Source of the DNA: Diphasiastrum complanatum
Taxonomy: Eukaryota > Streptophyta > Lycopodiopsida > Lycopodiales > Lycopodiaceae
Assembly (NCBI GenBank): GCA_029204225.1
Contig: CM055112.1
Location: 25,867,922 to 25,931,921 of the forward strand
Reading direction: 5' to 3'
Length of the DNA stretch: 64,000 nt
Shown here: one piece after another, positions 24,101 to 35,751 of the stretch
Layout: every line of letters begins with the position of its first letter
Position numbering within the stretch: position 1 is the stretch's first letter
Translations under genes and position numbers: made by a program
Notes under the pieces: generated by a model
The model's database searches: none
The model's input: only the letters and a program-made list of their open reading frames with translations
Told to the model about the DNA's origin: nothing

Positions 24101-27100
24101 ATGTAAGAGAGTATGTCCAGCGTTGCACAACTTGTCAAGTGAACAAGGCCGAGAGAGTAAGTCCTCTGGGCTTGCTGCATCCACTTGAGATACCTACAGG
24201 AAGGTGCGAAAGCATCTCTATGGATTTTATTGTTGGGCTACAGACCCAGAATGGATTCAATTCCGTTATGGTAGTGGTAGACTGGTTTTCCAAGATGGCT
24301 CATTTCATCACAACGACCAAGAAGGTCAGAGCTCCGCAAGTGGCTAAGTTGTTTATTCAGAATATTGTCAGGTTACATGGTCTTCCGAAGTCCATTGTTT
24401 CTGACAGGGATCCCAAGTTTACGGGAAATTTTTGGATTGAGGTGTTCGCCAAGCTGGGAACACAGTTGCGGATGAGTAGCTCGGAGCATCCTCAGACGGA
24501 TGGTTAGACCGAGCGAGTAAATCAGATCTTGGAAGATATGCTTAGGGCATATGTTAGTAGTATGCAAACAGACTGGGTAAAGCATTTACCGCTATTGGAG
24601 TTCGCGTACAATGATAAGAGACATGCGTCCACTAGATTGAGTCCATTTGAGCTCAATTATGGTTTCAGGCCACTGAGTCCTGCAATCATAGGGATTCCGC
24701 ATAGGGTACCTAGTGTCGTAGAGTTTTTGGCTCAGATGCAGCAAAAGATAGAGTTGGCACGAGATAACTTGTCCAAAGCTGTAGCTAGGGCAGAGAGTTA
24801 TGCCCGTGAGAACCGTACCTATCGGGAATTTGAGAATGGAGATTGGGTGTATTTACTAGTCCCTTCGAAGTCGAAGGTGCTACGCACAGGAAAGTGCGCC
24901 AAGTTATCTCCTAGGTATTGTGGACCATGGTCGATCATTAAGAAGGTGAGCCAAGTAGCTTATACACTACAGCTACCTGCGGGATACAAGGTGCATACAG
25001 TATTCCATGTTAGCAAACTGAAGAAATGTTTGCACGATGGCGATAGCCTGGTAGAAGGTCTAGTGTCTCTTGAGGAGAAAGACACCACAAGTTATGGGCC
25101 AGACAGAATCCTAGATCGAAGGGAGCGACGATTGCGGAATTGTCTCCTTCAAGAGTATCTAGTAACTTGGAAAGGGCATCCGTTGTCAGATGCTACCTGG
25201 GAGACGCGACAGGCGTTGCAGAAGTCTTACCCAGAGTTTGTCATCGAGGACCGATGACTTGCCAGAGGAGGGAAGGATTGTTAGAGTCCAGTTACAACTC
25301 TATCACGACCTCGGCACGGCCGGTTACCAAAGGTTTAAGGGCCTGAGGCCTAGTGTTGGCAAGGGTCGGTGACCGACGAGGACATCTGTCCCAAGTTGAG
25401 ACCGGTGCGTCACGAACAGTGACCCGGTGTGGCCGCCTGACAAGCTGTCAGAGATACAGTGTGTCTTGACCGTCGGGACCCTAGCCGTCAGTGACGAGAT
25501 GCTAGCTGGCAAGTAGTCAGGGTGACCAAGAGGGTCACAGGTCTTTGGTGGGGCAAGGGGTTGGTACCCTATGAGTCACTCAATATTCACAGGTCACAGG
25601 GGCCAGACATGCCAAGTGGACTGATCACCCACATGTGGATGCCATGTGCCAGTTGATGGGAATAGCAGGTAGAAGGACTCAAGGAGGGGGTGCCTATGGT
25701 TGGGAGGTTGATTCTACACACCGGCTTCTCAGATTCACGAGCTTGGAGAGACTGGCTTGTGACAGTTGGCCTATCAACTACTACCCATATGGCATCATTT
25801 TCCCACAAAATCCATGGAAATACTTTCTCAATTTCTTGAGGAATTTCCAATGAAAGCAACAAGCCAACTTCCTTAAGCCTTTCAGTTTCAACTTGGCATT
25901 GTCCGCACTTGCGGACATATGCCTCCACTTGATCTATAAGTTTGGACCAGTAAAAGTTCCCCTTTCCATCCTTTGTGTACCTGGGTGTTCCGCACTGGGG
26001 TTGTCATGACATTCATGCAAGACTAATCATCATTTTCTGGCACACATACTTTCCCCTTCCAAAAAAGTAACCCATTCCTAATGGAATAATCTTGCTATAT
26101 CTTGTCTCGAGGACAAGCCTTGGAATCCCGCTTTCCCAGTTGAATACTAGATCCAGAATTTCCTGCTAGGACATCTACCCAAATCTGACCGAAGTGCTTG
26201 TTGATCTTACACATATTTTCTAAGGGATAGATACAAATCAGATTGGATCTCAAAAAAGCTTAACTGATTAACCTCTCCAATCCAGCTTAAGGCATCCGTG
26301 GACCACGACTTTGACGTACCCTTCCAATACTTAACGTCATAATGAAATTCCAATACTTAACGTCACCTGGCTTTACGACCTTGAAGGATCGCATCACAAA
26401 TATACCTTAGTGCCTGGTGATCAGTCACAATAATATACCTAGAGCCATGTAAATATTGTCTCGCGACTTTAAGAGCATTTATTACAGCAAAAAGTTCTTT
26501 ATCGTAGGTGGAATACCGCCTTTGAGTAGGATCCAACTTTTTGCTTTCAAAAGCAACTAATCTACCATCATGGTATAGGACTACCCCTATAGCAAAGTCG
26601 CTATCACATACAACATCCGTTTCAAGCACATATGGCTTGTTAGGATCAACTATGCGTAACATTGGAGTTGTAGAGACCCCATAGTGTTTCAAAGTTTCAA
26701 AGCTTTGATTCAACTCTTCAATCCAAGTAACTGGAGGACTGAACTTAATGTGTCGGCTAGTTTTCTTCGCTCCTTTGAGGAGATTCGTTAAGGGTAATGC
26801 AATTACCACATAATCCAAGATGAATTTGAGGAGAAACCCAGTGAAGCCGAGAAAAGACTTGACATCATGTATGGTATGGAGAATAGGCCACTCACGAACC
26901 TTACGAACATTACTAGGGTCAATTTCCAACCCACGTTCCGAAATATTGTCATTGAGATAGTCTAGTCTTTAGAAGAATTCACGATTTGATTCTTTGGTGT
27001 AGAGCTTCTCCTATCTTAGTAACCTCAAGACAGTCTTGAGATGTTCCTCTAGTGCTACTATAGATGAGAATATCATCCAAGTAAACAACTACGAACTTTC

Positions 27101-30100
27101 CCAAATATGGAAAGTCACAGGGGCATTCGTCAATCCAAACGGCAAAACTAGAAACTCATAATGGTCGTACCTTGTCCTAAACACAGCTTTTGGCACATCC
27201 TAATCTAGTTGCAAAATGAGAATATACCTCCTGAAAGTCTTATAAGTATGCATCCAGGGGCCGGTTTTCCATGTGAATTGCACATATTAGTGATAGAATT
27301 TGAAGTCGTCTAGGATGGGTAAGAAGGCAGCCTCGAAGGCCTTGCAAAAATCTTCCTAGGTCTTCCGACTTCCCTCAAAGATCTTGCAACCACGTAAATG
27401 CTTTTCCTTGCAGGTACACATGCACACTACCATCCACCCAACTCCTAGGTAGATAGAATGAAGGGTAACTGAGATCTCCTTCCCTTGTACACCTCCAATG
27501 CGGGAGTCTCCATGCCAAGCACATCTCCCTGCTTACAACAAGTGGCATGCCTGCAGTCCATGAGTCAACTAGTCAATTCACTAGGCCCAGTCCAACGTCC
27601 AGTTTCAAGCTAGGTGTGGGACCCATCTAGAACAAAAGTCATGAAGGCAATCAAGCTGCTGCTGAAGGCCCCTCTTGGGTAGGTGAAACTAGAACCCCAC
27701 CATCTACATAAAGAAGGACGACAATCAAGATGTCTCCAAGTCTGCATCCAGATCCGCCACCTTGCTCAATAACCATCTCCTACTCTATAGCCCAAAAAGT
27801 ATAGGTGAGAGGGAGTACCCTCGCTTCACCCCAATAGTGCCCGTGATCTACTCAGAGAAACCTTTGTCACTCTGAAAACACCCCAATACACTCTAGAATT
27901 GCATCATAAAAAAAACCAAAATTCGAAACCTTTGTCACTCCAAAAACACCCCAAAATCTCGTATCAAATGGATAAGTAAGGAGTGTGGGATGGAATCAAA
28001 GGCATTCTTGACGTCAATGAAGAAGCAATAAACAAATTCTCTCCTTTGTCGATCTTCCTCAATGATGGCTTTGAGAGTAAAGGTATGATACGTAGTGGAA
28101 TAAAGGGCTCTAAAACTAGTCTGGCCCATAGCATGCAGTCTCGTAGTCTCTGCCTCAATATTCACAACTGATTGAAGAATGGTACCGGAAAACTAGAGAC
28201 AACAGCCTCATTGAGAAAGGTGGCTAAGAGCGGTGACCACGAGTCAATTGCATGGATCAATAACTTGGATTCAAGAACTTCAATATCTCTATCTTTGCAA
28301 GTGTTCAGTTTCTTGATGGCAATATGCAAACATGTCAACAATGAAGAAGGTGATTTCAAAAGGTCTAGGAGAGATGGAAATGGATGTGTCAATGTAAATG
28401 GTATAAAGCAATGACATAGTCAATCCATATGTGTAGACAATCAAGAAGTGGAGGTGGAGCATAGGGAATGAGCTCACGCCAAAATGCGGGTGTGGAAGAG
28501 TTGTAGAGAAGCCCGATAAGTCATCTCCCTTCCGACTCTTCATAGGCCAGCTTCTTACAACAAAGTAGCCGGTTACAGAGACAACGTGTACAGCGTAGGA
28601 TATGGGGGGTATGCATGCGTGCTTGTGTGACAAGATGATGGCGGGAGCAACATTCGTCATCATACCAAGGAGGGCAGATTGATCTAGACATAGTAGATTG
28701 GCTTTTGTTCTTGTGAGGCTTGGACAGGAAAGGTTACGGCAACAACGGTATGGAATGTTGTAGTAAGAAAAGAGGCCTGTGCTTCTAGTGAGCTTTGATG
28801 TGGGAAGATGTGGAGCAGTAGCATAAGTGAGTGTTGGTAGATTGGTGCAAGTGAGCTGTCAAAGATGTATTTGGGAGCACAGTCAAGTGACGGGAGTAAC
28901 TACTCAGAAGAAGAGATAGTACAAAGACTGAAGGAAAGATCTCTAACATACTTTTTTCATATTTGGGTTGCATTCTACATTTTTGCAACAGATTCACTTA
29001 ACCTCAAATTTGCTGAAAGCGAATTATATTTGATGGCTGTGAATACAAGAGTCAATCCAGAAGGAACATTGCATATAGATACTTATGAGGTCTAAAGCAA
29101 AAGGAAGCCCAATCTCAATTGATCATTTCAAGGGTTGCTTTCTTGTTTTCATGCATGCCTCCATTTGAAGGTATTTCCAACCACGAAAATCCTTTAGGCA
29201 GTGTGTTGCATTCTACATTACTTGTAAATGATTCAAAAGCAATCATGACACCATGATTTCTGCAGAAATATTTCGTCATAAGAAAAAAACCATCAGCCTT
29301 ATTTGGCCTTTGAGCCACTACTGCTTCACTGGTTCAATAACGAAATTATGAAATAAACTACAACTGTGCAGATTGATGAGCTTTTAATGCATTTTAATAA
29401 GTGAAAGCATACCTGGAGCCTGATTAAACTCTTCATATCAATTTGTTGCCCGAGAATCCGATAGTGTTGAACATTGTCGATCCTTATCTACAATTTCCGT
29501 GTAATCACAAAATCATCAAAGAATCAGGAAGCTAATATGAGTCTGATGTTACTTAATATGCAAAACATGATCTTCAATATGCAGAACCCAAAAATATCCC
29601 ATAATTAGTTTGTCTATTGTTGATTTTTTGCGTGATTAAATAGTTTTTCTATTCTAGCATCCAACCAATGCATAAAAGAGTTGCTGAAACTAAAAGCTTC
29701 AACTAAGCTCTCGTAGAGAATATTTAATACACTCATGAAGATGCTGCTAACTATATGATAGAAGCGGTCCTACCTCTCCTGTGCCTGGAGAAGTCTCATG
29801 CTCTTGCACATGATATTCACCCATGCGTCCCTCAGTGAAGATCTGGATACAGTGAGGAAAACATACGGATAAGTGACAAAACATTGAAGATGATTGAAGC
29901 CCATTGCCATCATTCAGAGACATATCAGAAAAAAATCTTCAAGAGTGAACTTTTCTGATAGCCAACGATATGATCGTATTTATTATCACTTGAATCAGGC
30001 TTGCACACCATCTTTCTTTCTTCGAATACTAGTAATTGCAACCCAAAATAATAAAACGTTCACAGTTGCATCAAATTATCAGCTTCAATGAAACATCAAA

Positions 30101-31852
30101 GTACAGCCTCCAAGACAGCACTGAAATTTACTAAAGCAGGAGGATCAAAGTGATCTCTGGTTAACTTCAAAGTAAGAAGAAGTTAAAGTAAACAGCACAC
30201 TACACCTCAATGAGAGAAATTTTATTTTATTTTCTAAATTTAACAATTTCAGCAAATTAGCTCATCATCCAAGATACATTTGCCATCGAAATCACCATCT
30301 ACTGAGGTTTTCTTACTTCCGTAGGTTCTGAAACCACCAATTGCCAAAAACATGCAAATCATCTTCTTGAAATATGGACGATAAAGCTTTGAATACAATA
30401 AAATGTTACAAGCATGACACAAACCCATTAGAAATTTTGATCTCCTCACAAGGCTTCCTACTCACACCTAGGGTATGGATTGGCTCTTAATGATTTCTTC
30501 CCCAAGTTTGAACGAGGTTTTTTAAGATATTGTTAGATTTAGTGTTTCCACCCTATTCAGAATCGACCTTTTCAAAATCAGACGAATCAGCATGAATCGT
30601 GGTTCTGAACCGGGTCCCTTCCCAAAAAATCGGCAAATTTTTCTTTTCCATTTTTCTAGATATTATGCTAAATGTATTATATGTATAATGTCTACAATGT
30701 GTCTTAATGTCTTATAGATGTTAGATTGCTATTGAAAACATACATTTCAAAGTTCACTAGAAAGCTGAAGCCTGAAACCATATCACAATTCAGTGTTTAC
30801 AGGATCGCAAGTGCACATTTCAAATTTCACAAACTAGATTGCATGCTTCAACTTCCACTTAACATTGTAATTTATGATTTATTCATGATCCATCATCAAA
30901 CATCCATCACACAATATACGAGGTAAACATTCGATTCTTTCCGATTCGAATCGGACCTGACTGATTCTTTGACGAATTGCTGTTCGTTCACCAATGAACC
31001 GTGGTTCGTGGAAACACTAGTTACGTTGTAAAAAATGATGGTAACTCAGCACCAAGCATGCAGAGTGCAGATATTAAGCATGTAGGGAAATGAAAGGCAC
31101 CAGAACATAACATGTGCAACTAAAGACTTAGGTAGAAGAGATTAATTTCTGCTGAGTGATACCAATCACCAATCTGACTCTTCTTGAAGAAAGAAACCCT
31201 TACTTTGGGAATTGCATAAAATGCTGACTTTATTTGTTTTACCCTGCAAAATCAGGTAGAAAAGTTTCAACCAAATTCTACGGTTGGTGCCTTATCACAG
31301 AAAGTCAGAAACTACAAACTGAACAGCATCAGTTGCAATTAAGAATTTATTTCATATATAGATCCCAAGTTGTAGCAATAACAAGCCAGAAACAACTCAT
31401 GTACTTAAATTTCAACTATTGAATGATAGCCAGACGGTAATGGTAGAATAACTACCCATGAGCACGCATCAAGGGATCCTCAAAGGTTGCATTTGGAGCA
31501 TAGAAGTCATAATCAGGTGATGAGGACTTACAATTATACCTACAAAAAATGACATACATGGTGGAACAGCAATAAATTTCGACAAATTTGGAGCACAAAA
31601 CCATTGCCTAACCTTGCCTACATATACATGTCAAAAAAACTGTAGCAGAACTTGTACAATCAATGAGCAGAAAATCCGGGGTGTGGAAGATAGAAAAATT
31701 CACAACTTACAAGTTCAAAAGATGAGGTAAAATATTTTGAGAAAGCTTTCCTACACCCTTGGCATTGTCGCGCTCTAATTCTGGTAAATCAGTGGAGCTG
31801 GCACCATTGCCATTGGTTAGGTCTTCATCACCAACAGTGTTTGCTCTACTGC
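21104..31852 (-). CDS. NTF2-like (SnoaL-like, DUF2358-type) protein, seven exons recovered
   Basis: Exons on the minus strand are 31711-31852, 31456-31539, 31204-31243, 29774-29842, 29413-29487, 21485-21519 and 21104-21251. All have AG/GT borders and compatible phases, and join without a stop to a TAA at 21104-21106. Key blocks in order: [86 protein letters not shown] and the C-terminal [17 protein letters not shown]. These match, from memory, a conserved plant protein family with an NTF2-like fold of uncertain biochemical role, sometimes predicted plastidial. The 7.9-kb intron 21520-29412 contains gypsy-1, gypsy-2 and a LINE fragment. The first coding exon is not within this span; a phase-matching candidate is at 50741-50765. 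The coding frame appears intact. Confidence 0.82.
21926..23040 (+). pseudogene. gypsy-1 protease remnant and reverse transcriptase
   Basis: The protease C-terminal half is seen at 21926-22141 ([17 protein letters not shown]). RT starts with [20 protein letters not shown] at about 22512, then [20 protein letters not shown] and [14 protein letters not shown] at 22858-22860 follows that histidine, where a glutamine is conserved. A small deletion shifts frame before [12 protein letters not shown], and the active site FIDDILVF is present near 23020. Beyond it the connection region is decayed to about 23430. Confidence 0.85.
23430..23858 (+). pseudogene. gypsy-1 RNase H
   Basis: [17 protein letters not shown] at about 23440, then after a frame change [20 protein letters not shown] and [20 protein letters not shown]. 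The domain ends with VVADALSR. The conserved TDAS, glutamate, TDH and DALSR acidic positions are all visible, so catalytic residues are preserved although the frame is not. Confidence 0.85.
23930..25257 (+). pseudogene. gypsy-1 integrase with chromodomain
   Basis: The HHCC finger region ([32 protein letters not shown]) leads to the core: [25 protein letters not shown] and TERVNQ. An in-frame TAG at 24505-24507 breaks PQTDG*TERVNQ, where glutamine is conserved. The C-terminal part has [29 protein letters not shown] and [12 protein letters not shown], followed by a chromodomain ([32 protein letters not shown]). Chromodomains direct integration to marked heterochromatin in this clade. Confidence 0.9.
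25266..25278 (+). other. gypsy-1 polypurine tract
   Basis: GAGGAGGGAAGGA lies directly before the TGTTAGAGTCC start of the 3' LTR and just after the integrase stop. Confidence 0.75.
25279..25780 (+). repeat. gypsy-1 3' LTR, truncated
   Basis: Begins TGTTAGAGTCCAG after the polypurine tract. No TATA box or CA end is found before similarity to the gypsy-2 integrase begins near 25785, so only the 5' part of the LTR appears to remain. No second copy was found for comparison. Confidence 0.6.
25785..25928 (-). pseudogene. gypsy-2 integrase fragment
   Basis: [20 protein letters not shown] followed by LEIPQ and [10 protein letters not shown] gives the second half of the zinc finger and the first strands of the integrase core. 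The fragment ends at the junction with the gypsy-1 LTR. Confidence 0.75.
26363..26929 (-). pseudogene. gypsy-2 RT connection and RNase H
   Basis: The 188-codon frame reads [77 protein letters not shown] and [12 protein letters not shown]. These are the connection and RNase H signatures of Ty3/gypsy. Ordering and wording closely parallel gypsy-3 at 36058-36765. Confidence 0.85.
27720..28700 (-). pseudogene. LINE (non-LTR retrotransposon) reverse transcriptase fragment
   Basis: Minus-strand pieces in order: a linker with [15 protein letters not shown] near 28460, the RT block [20 protein letters not shown] (28162-28392), [20 protein letters not shown] (27935-28165) and [15 protein letters not shown] near 27800. 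These are the palm and finger motifs of LINE reverse transcriptases. Stops and frame changes break the reading frame. The YxDD active site would lie further left and was not found, so the copy is truncated or decayed there. It sits in the 7.9-kb intron of the NTF2-like gene, sense to it. Confidence 0.75.
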
Positions 31853-34310
31853 CTGCTCTCACAAAGCATCCAGAAGTTAAGAGAGAAACAGAGAGAACAC
31901 TATAATACAGTATCTTGTTCAAATCCAAGTTTCCAGATTTTAACTCTGTTTAGATAGAATAAACTTCCTACTTTAAACTCAGAAATTTAGCTGAGGTAGT
32001 GAGCAGGTTATGCTCATTAAACAATCAAACTTTTCCACACTTGAGCATAAAGACAGTTTTATGAAGAATGAGGATAAAAAATAACCATGGAAGAAAACTG
32101 CAAACCCTCATAGAAGTTGCATTTGAAATACTCTCAAACATGCATTTGGGGCCTTATTTGGACCCGTTCTTTGAAGCAAAACTCATACGCAGTCCCTTTA
32201 AGAGAAGTATCTGCCCAGCTAATTAAAGTAGATAAGCCATCTTAGTTCGAGATTGTTATGTGATCCTTTAGTTTGCTGTCCATATATGTCACATACATGA
32301 TGCTTCATTTGAGATAGTGATCAATTTACAGCTCAAAAATTTGAGAACATATAACAGCATCTATTTGCTTCTGAATCAGATTTGCTGGAAAGTAGCGAGG
32401 AGATACCAGGGTATCTGGCTAGTGTAAAGTAAATAGCCAATAAGCTGTTTCAGGGTCTCAATTTGGTATGGAATCGCATACAGTGCAAGGAACCTTTCAA
32501 GCAGAACAGAGATATGGTGTCTCATAGCTTCACTTTTGTGCTCCTATTGACCCAAGAAGTGCTACCTTATAATTGCTCTCCATAAACAGATCTAACATTG
32601 CGGCCTATTTTGGCCAGCTTATTTGACATATTTATATTGCACTTCTTTATCATCTTTGGAGATACTTTTATTCACATAATTTTGTGAACATCATGCCTAA
32701 CACTCAGGCTAGTAGTTCCAAGAGATTGTGTTCTTTGAAGAACATGTTAAGCAGCAGTACACACGTATGAATGATAGCTTCCAATGACTGAGAATCGACT
32801 CGACCAGCAGTTGAGAACCTTTGAGGCATTCTCACAACTTTCTGCTTCAAATTCTGCCATCAACACAAGATCCATCGGCCCTCCTACGGCTAGGAAAAGG
32901 CGCCCTACTCCTCTCTCTCTTTACTCTTTACTCCTCCCCATTTTCAGCATGCCTCCCCACTCTTTACAGGTCCTTTGGGTGCCACGTGTGAATGCCTTAT
33001 TGGCGCACGGTGACTCTTTGTTATCGACCCGCGTCAGTGTGCACAACTGCCGCGTGTCGATGGTCATTCGTGACTCCTATGGTCGGAGATGACCCCACCT
33101 GGACTATGTATATAGAGGTGGATCTCCATGAGCTTGTCATTCATTCTCTCCTGGAGAATGAAGAGCTCTTCCACTGGTGGTCAGGTTAGGACGTTTATCT
33201 AGGCCCCAGGATGTAGGTAGGCAAGGGTCGAGGGTAAGGTATGGTGGTATGGGACACCATGGCTTATCGGAGATCCGAGCTTGCTTGATGGTGGTCTATA
33301 GCTCCAATGCACGGGGGTGAGGTGGCAGTACCTCTATGGTTGGGCGGTAACGTAGCGTTCGTCACCTGTTTGTGCTTCAGCAATGACCAGATCGACGATG
33401 GGAGTTCTAACACTCGCTCTGTCCCACACTTGGCACTTTACCTTTTTTTTTTCAAACCCTAACACTCTTAACATCACCCCAATCACTCATGCAACTTGGC
33501 CCACCATCAATCTAGATTCAATCACAAGCTCTCATAACCAAGATCTAGTATGCTCTCTACCACCCCCACAATTCTGTCTCTAGTCTTTTCCCCACACTCG
33601 ACACTTTTACCTTTTTTTCCAATCCCTAACACTCTTAAAATCACCCCAATCACTCGTGCAACTGGCCCACCATCAATCTAGATTCAATCACCACTTTCCA
33701 AAACTTTGCATACCAAACCATTGCATGAACCTATTCTCCATTCCATTCCTCTTTCATGCCACTCTTTTTGAGTTCTTTACTCTTGCATATATGCACAACC
33801 ATTGATTATGTGTCTATTTTCCATTATTTTGATAGTCTAGATTTGTGATTTGCTATTTGAATCAAGGTTGTCATTCGTTTCCAATCAGAATTTGTGCTCA
33901 TTCCAAGGATTATCAAACCTCAAGAAGTATTTGACAACACCACATTGGTATATATGTAATTTGCTTTTTCCAATTGGTCTTAAATAACAAAGGAAAATTA
34001 GATTGGACGATACTATAATTAGGTAACATGGTGCATTTGGCAATCTCAAAGAGGTCTATGATCCTTGGGAGAGGAAATCTTCAAATCAAACCTTACACTT
34101 GCAAGCTTGCATGCACATGGGAGAGCTTCAAGACTAGGAGAGAAAGCGCAAACACTTGCCCTAACTCTTGCTAACACTGTAAATCAAGCACTTAGCACTA
34201 GAGAAATCCAAAAGGAAAAAAAACGAAAGCGAGACAACAGAAAGGCTTACCACCAAAAAGTAGGTGTAGAACTTTATATTGGTCAACGACTAATTTTTAT
34301 ACTATGGAGA
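31853..34310. other. Intron or intergenic, with a 168-bp-period direct repeat
   Basis: No exon of the NTF2-like gene could be proven here. Two copies of a segment opening CCCACACT and containing ATCACCCCAATCACTC and CACCATCAATCTAGATTCAA lie at about 33423-33535 and 33591-33695. Sequence at 32980-33320 has an LTR-like look (TATGTATATAGAGG, GC-rich flanks), but no ends could be set. The rest is AT-rich. Confidence 0.45.
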
Positions 34311-34312
34311 TG

Positions 34313-34316
<4 letters not shown>

Positions 34317-34381
<65 letters not shown>
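34317..34381. repeat. (TC)n microsatellite
   Basis: Long uninterrupted TC run of about 32 units upstream of the hAT-2 N-terminal exon. Confidence 0.95.
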
Positions 34382-34382
<1 letters not shown>

Positions 34383-34736
34383 GGTCCACGATGGCCTGCT
34401 GATCCGTGAGAGCGCTGCCTGCTTGAGCATGATGGCCTGAGCTGCCATTATCAATGCTATTTGGCTACTTGGCGGCCTATCTTCATCTCTGACCATCACT
34501 TGCTAGCAATACCATGACGAAGAAAAAGAAGGGAGGTAATAGGGGGAGCTCTCCCCCTTGCTCTCATGCAGACTTGCACGTAGCACCTTCCTCTACCCCT
34601 CAGCCATCTTCTTTTGATTCCATTGCCGCAGCCTCAACCTCTTCTACAACTATGCCTATTTCTTTTTCTATGCCTTTTTCAGATCCTATCTCGCCATCGA
34701 ATCCCATTCTTCACAGTATGTGTGTGTTTGAGTTGA

Positions 34737-34779
<43 letters not shown>

Positions 34780-34900
34780 CAGAGAGAGAGGATTTGTGTG
34801 TATGTGTGTGTGAGACATGGTGTGTGTGTGAGTTTAGGGTTTAGGGTCTGCGTGCTTGGGTTTAGGGTTTAGGGGAGAGAGAGAGAGAGAGAGAGAGAGA
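34737..34900. repeat. (TG)n, telomere-type (TTTAGGG)2 pairs and (GA)n
   Basis: (TG)n at 34739-34770, two pairs of TTTAGGG at 34833-34846 and 34861-34874, and (GA)n at 34874-34900 lie directly upstream of the hAT-2 start codon. Confidence 0.9.
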
Positions 34901-35339
34901 TGGCCGCTCGTCCCATTTGGGATGAGATGGAGTTGTTGCCCGACAAAAAGTGGCGTTGCCCTTTTTGTCGAAAGCAGTTCACAGGGAACGCCTCTCGGGG
35001 CGGAGCACATTGCGAGTCCGACCCACAGGGGGACGCTACGGGATCGGCGTTTGTATGGTCATCCCCTCTGCGGAGAGGGCTCGTATTCTTGAGACATATG
35101 CTAAGCCAGGTGCTGAGGCTAGCGAGCCATCCACAGATGTCGCGGACTCTGATTCCACTGGTGCACCCACCGCCACCGCCACCGCCCCCACCCCAGCCCC
35201 AGCCCCCGCCCCCGCCACCGCCTCCGCCTCTGCCTCCGCCACTGCCACCCCCACCTCCTCCGCCAGTACTCCCCATGGATCCTGTTACAACTCCCTAGGA
35301 TCATCGACTGCCTTGAAGGTTCCGCACACCCCATACAAG
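34900..35339 (+). pseudogene. hAT-2 transposase N-terminal fragment (BED-type zinc finger)
   Basis: From ATG 34900 the protein reads WDEMELLPDKKWRCPFCRKQ and FTGN, the first half of a BED-like finger, with two cysteines spaced C-x2-C. A frameshift soon follows. The other frame then continues with AERARILETYAKPG, which parallels PDRQRLLDTYGPRL of hAT-1, and a low-complexity Pro/Ala/Thr linker. The fragment ends at 35339, exactly where the gypsy-3 LTR begins. The matching C-terminal half is at 39.9-41.4 kb. Confidence 0.7.
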
Positions 35340-35751
35340 TGACGACGCACCGTAACCGCCCAACCGTAGGGTCACAACCGACCCACCCCCATGCCTTGGA
35401 GAAATCGACACAATCATGCCCGGTCAAGCCTCCTACGATAACTGGCGTCCCGTACCACCAGCCATCGCACTCGGCTCTCCCTAGCACACATCTCCTGGTC
35501 TGGAGATACATCCTGGCTAATGCACGTGCTCTCCATCCACCAACTCCCGGGTAGACTGGGTGAATGGAAAGAGGGAAACCCCACCACTATATAGGCATAG
35601 CACAGTGGGTCCCATCAAGCACGGTCCTGCCGGCGACACGTGACCACCTAGGATGGTGACACGTGGCACCTAGACATGTCAATAACTCCAGCCCTGCGTC
35701 ATGCCCCTTGCGAGGCCATCACTGAAGGGCGTACCGTTATGGTACATAACA
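35340..35751 (-). repeat. gypsy-3 3' LTR (412 bp)
   Basis: On the minus strand it starts TGTTATGTACC at 35751 and ends CGTCGTCA at 35340, giving TG...CA ends. A TATA box (CCTATATAG) lies near 35594-35602. A G-rich polypurine tract (14 G on the minus strand, 35754-35767) precedes it. Confidence 0.75.

Larger units (their letters stand above)
21900..25780 (+). mobile_element. Ty3/gypsy chromovirus 'gypsy-1', 5'-truncated, in antisense orientation within an intron
   Basis: Plus-strand order is protease remnant, reverse transcriptase, RNase H, integrase with C-terminal chromodomain, polypurine tract and a partial 3' LTR. This order and the chromodomain place it among chromoviruses. Gag and the 5' LTR are missing. 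It lies antisense within the long intron of the NTF2-like gene. Internal stops and frame breaks mark it as dead. The right side runs directly into gypsy-2 at about 25780. Confidence 0.85.
25785..27540 (-). mobile_element. Ty3/gypsy fragment 'gypsy-2', same family as gypsy-3
   Basis: Minus-strand pieces in order: an LTR-like scrap near 27430-27475 matching part of the gypsy-3 LTR (CATCCACC..AACTCC..GGTAGA), gag near 27300-27420, RT remnants with YLDDILIYS near 27060, RT end and RNase H (26363-26929), and the integrase zinc finger and start of its core (25785-25928). Large parts of gag and RT are deleted. It lies beside gypsy-1 in the same host intron. Confidence 0.75.

Noticed and set aside
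32784-33092. Alternative first exon of the NTF2-like gene near 32.87 kb (minus strand ATG)
   Set aside because: The frame from that ATG has no donor in phase 1 before its stop that I could find; left open rather than annotated.
34833-34874. True telomere or subtelomere
   Set aside because: Only two units in each run, embedded in microsatellite and transposon sequence; interstitial short motifs are common.
34869-35276. Glycine-rich minus-strand frame
   Set aside because: It is the complement of the Pro/Ala-rich linker of the hAT-2 N-terminal fragment and has no independent coding signature.
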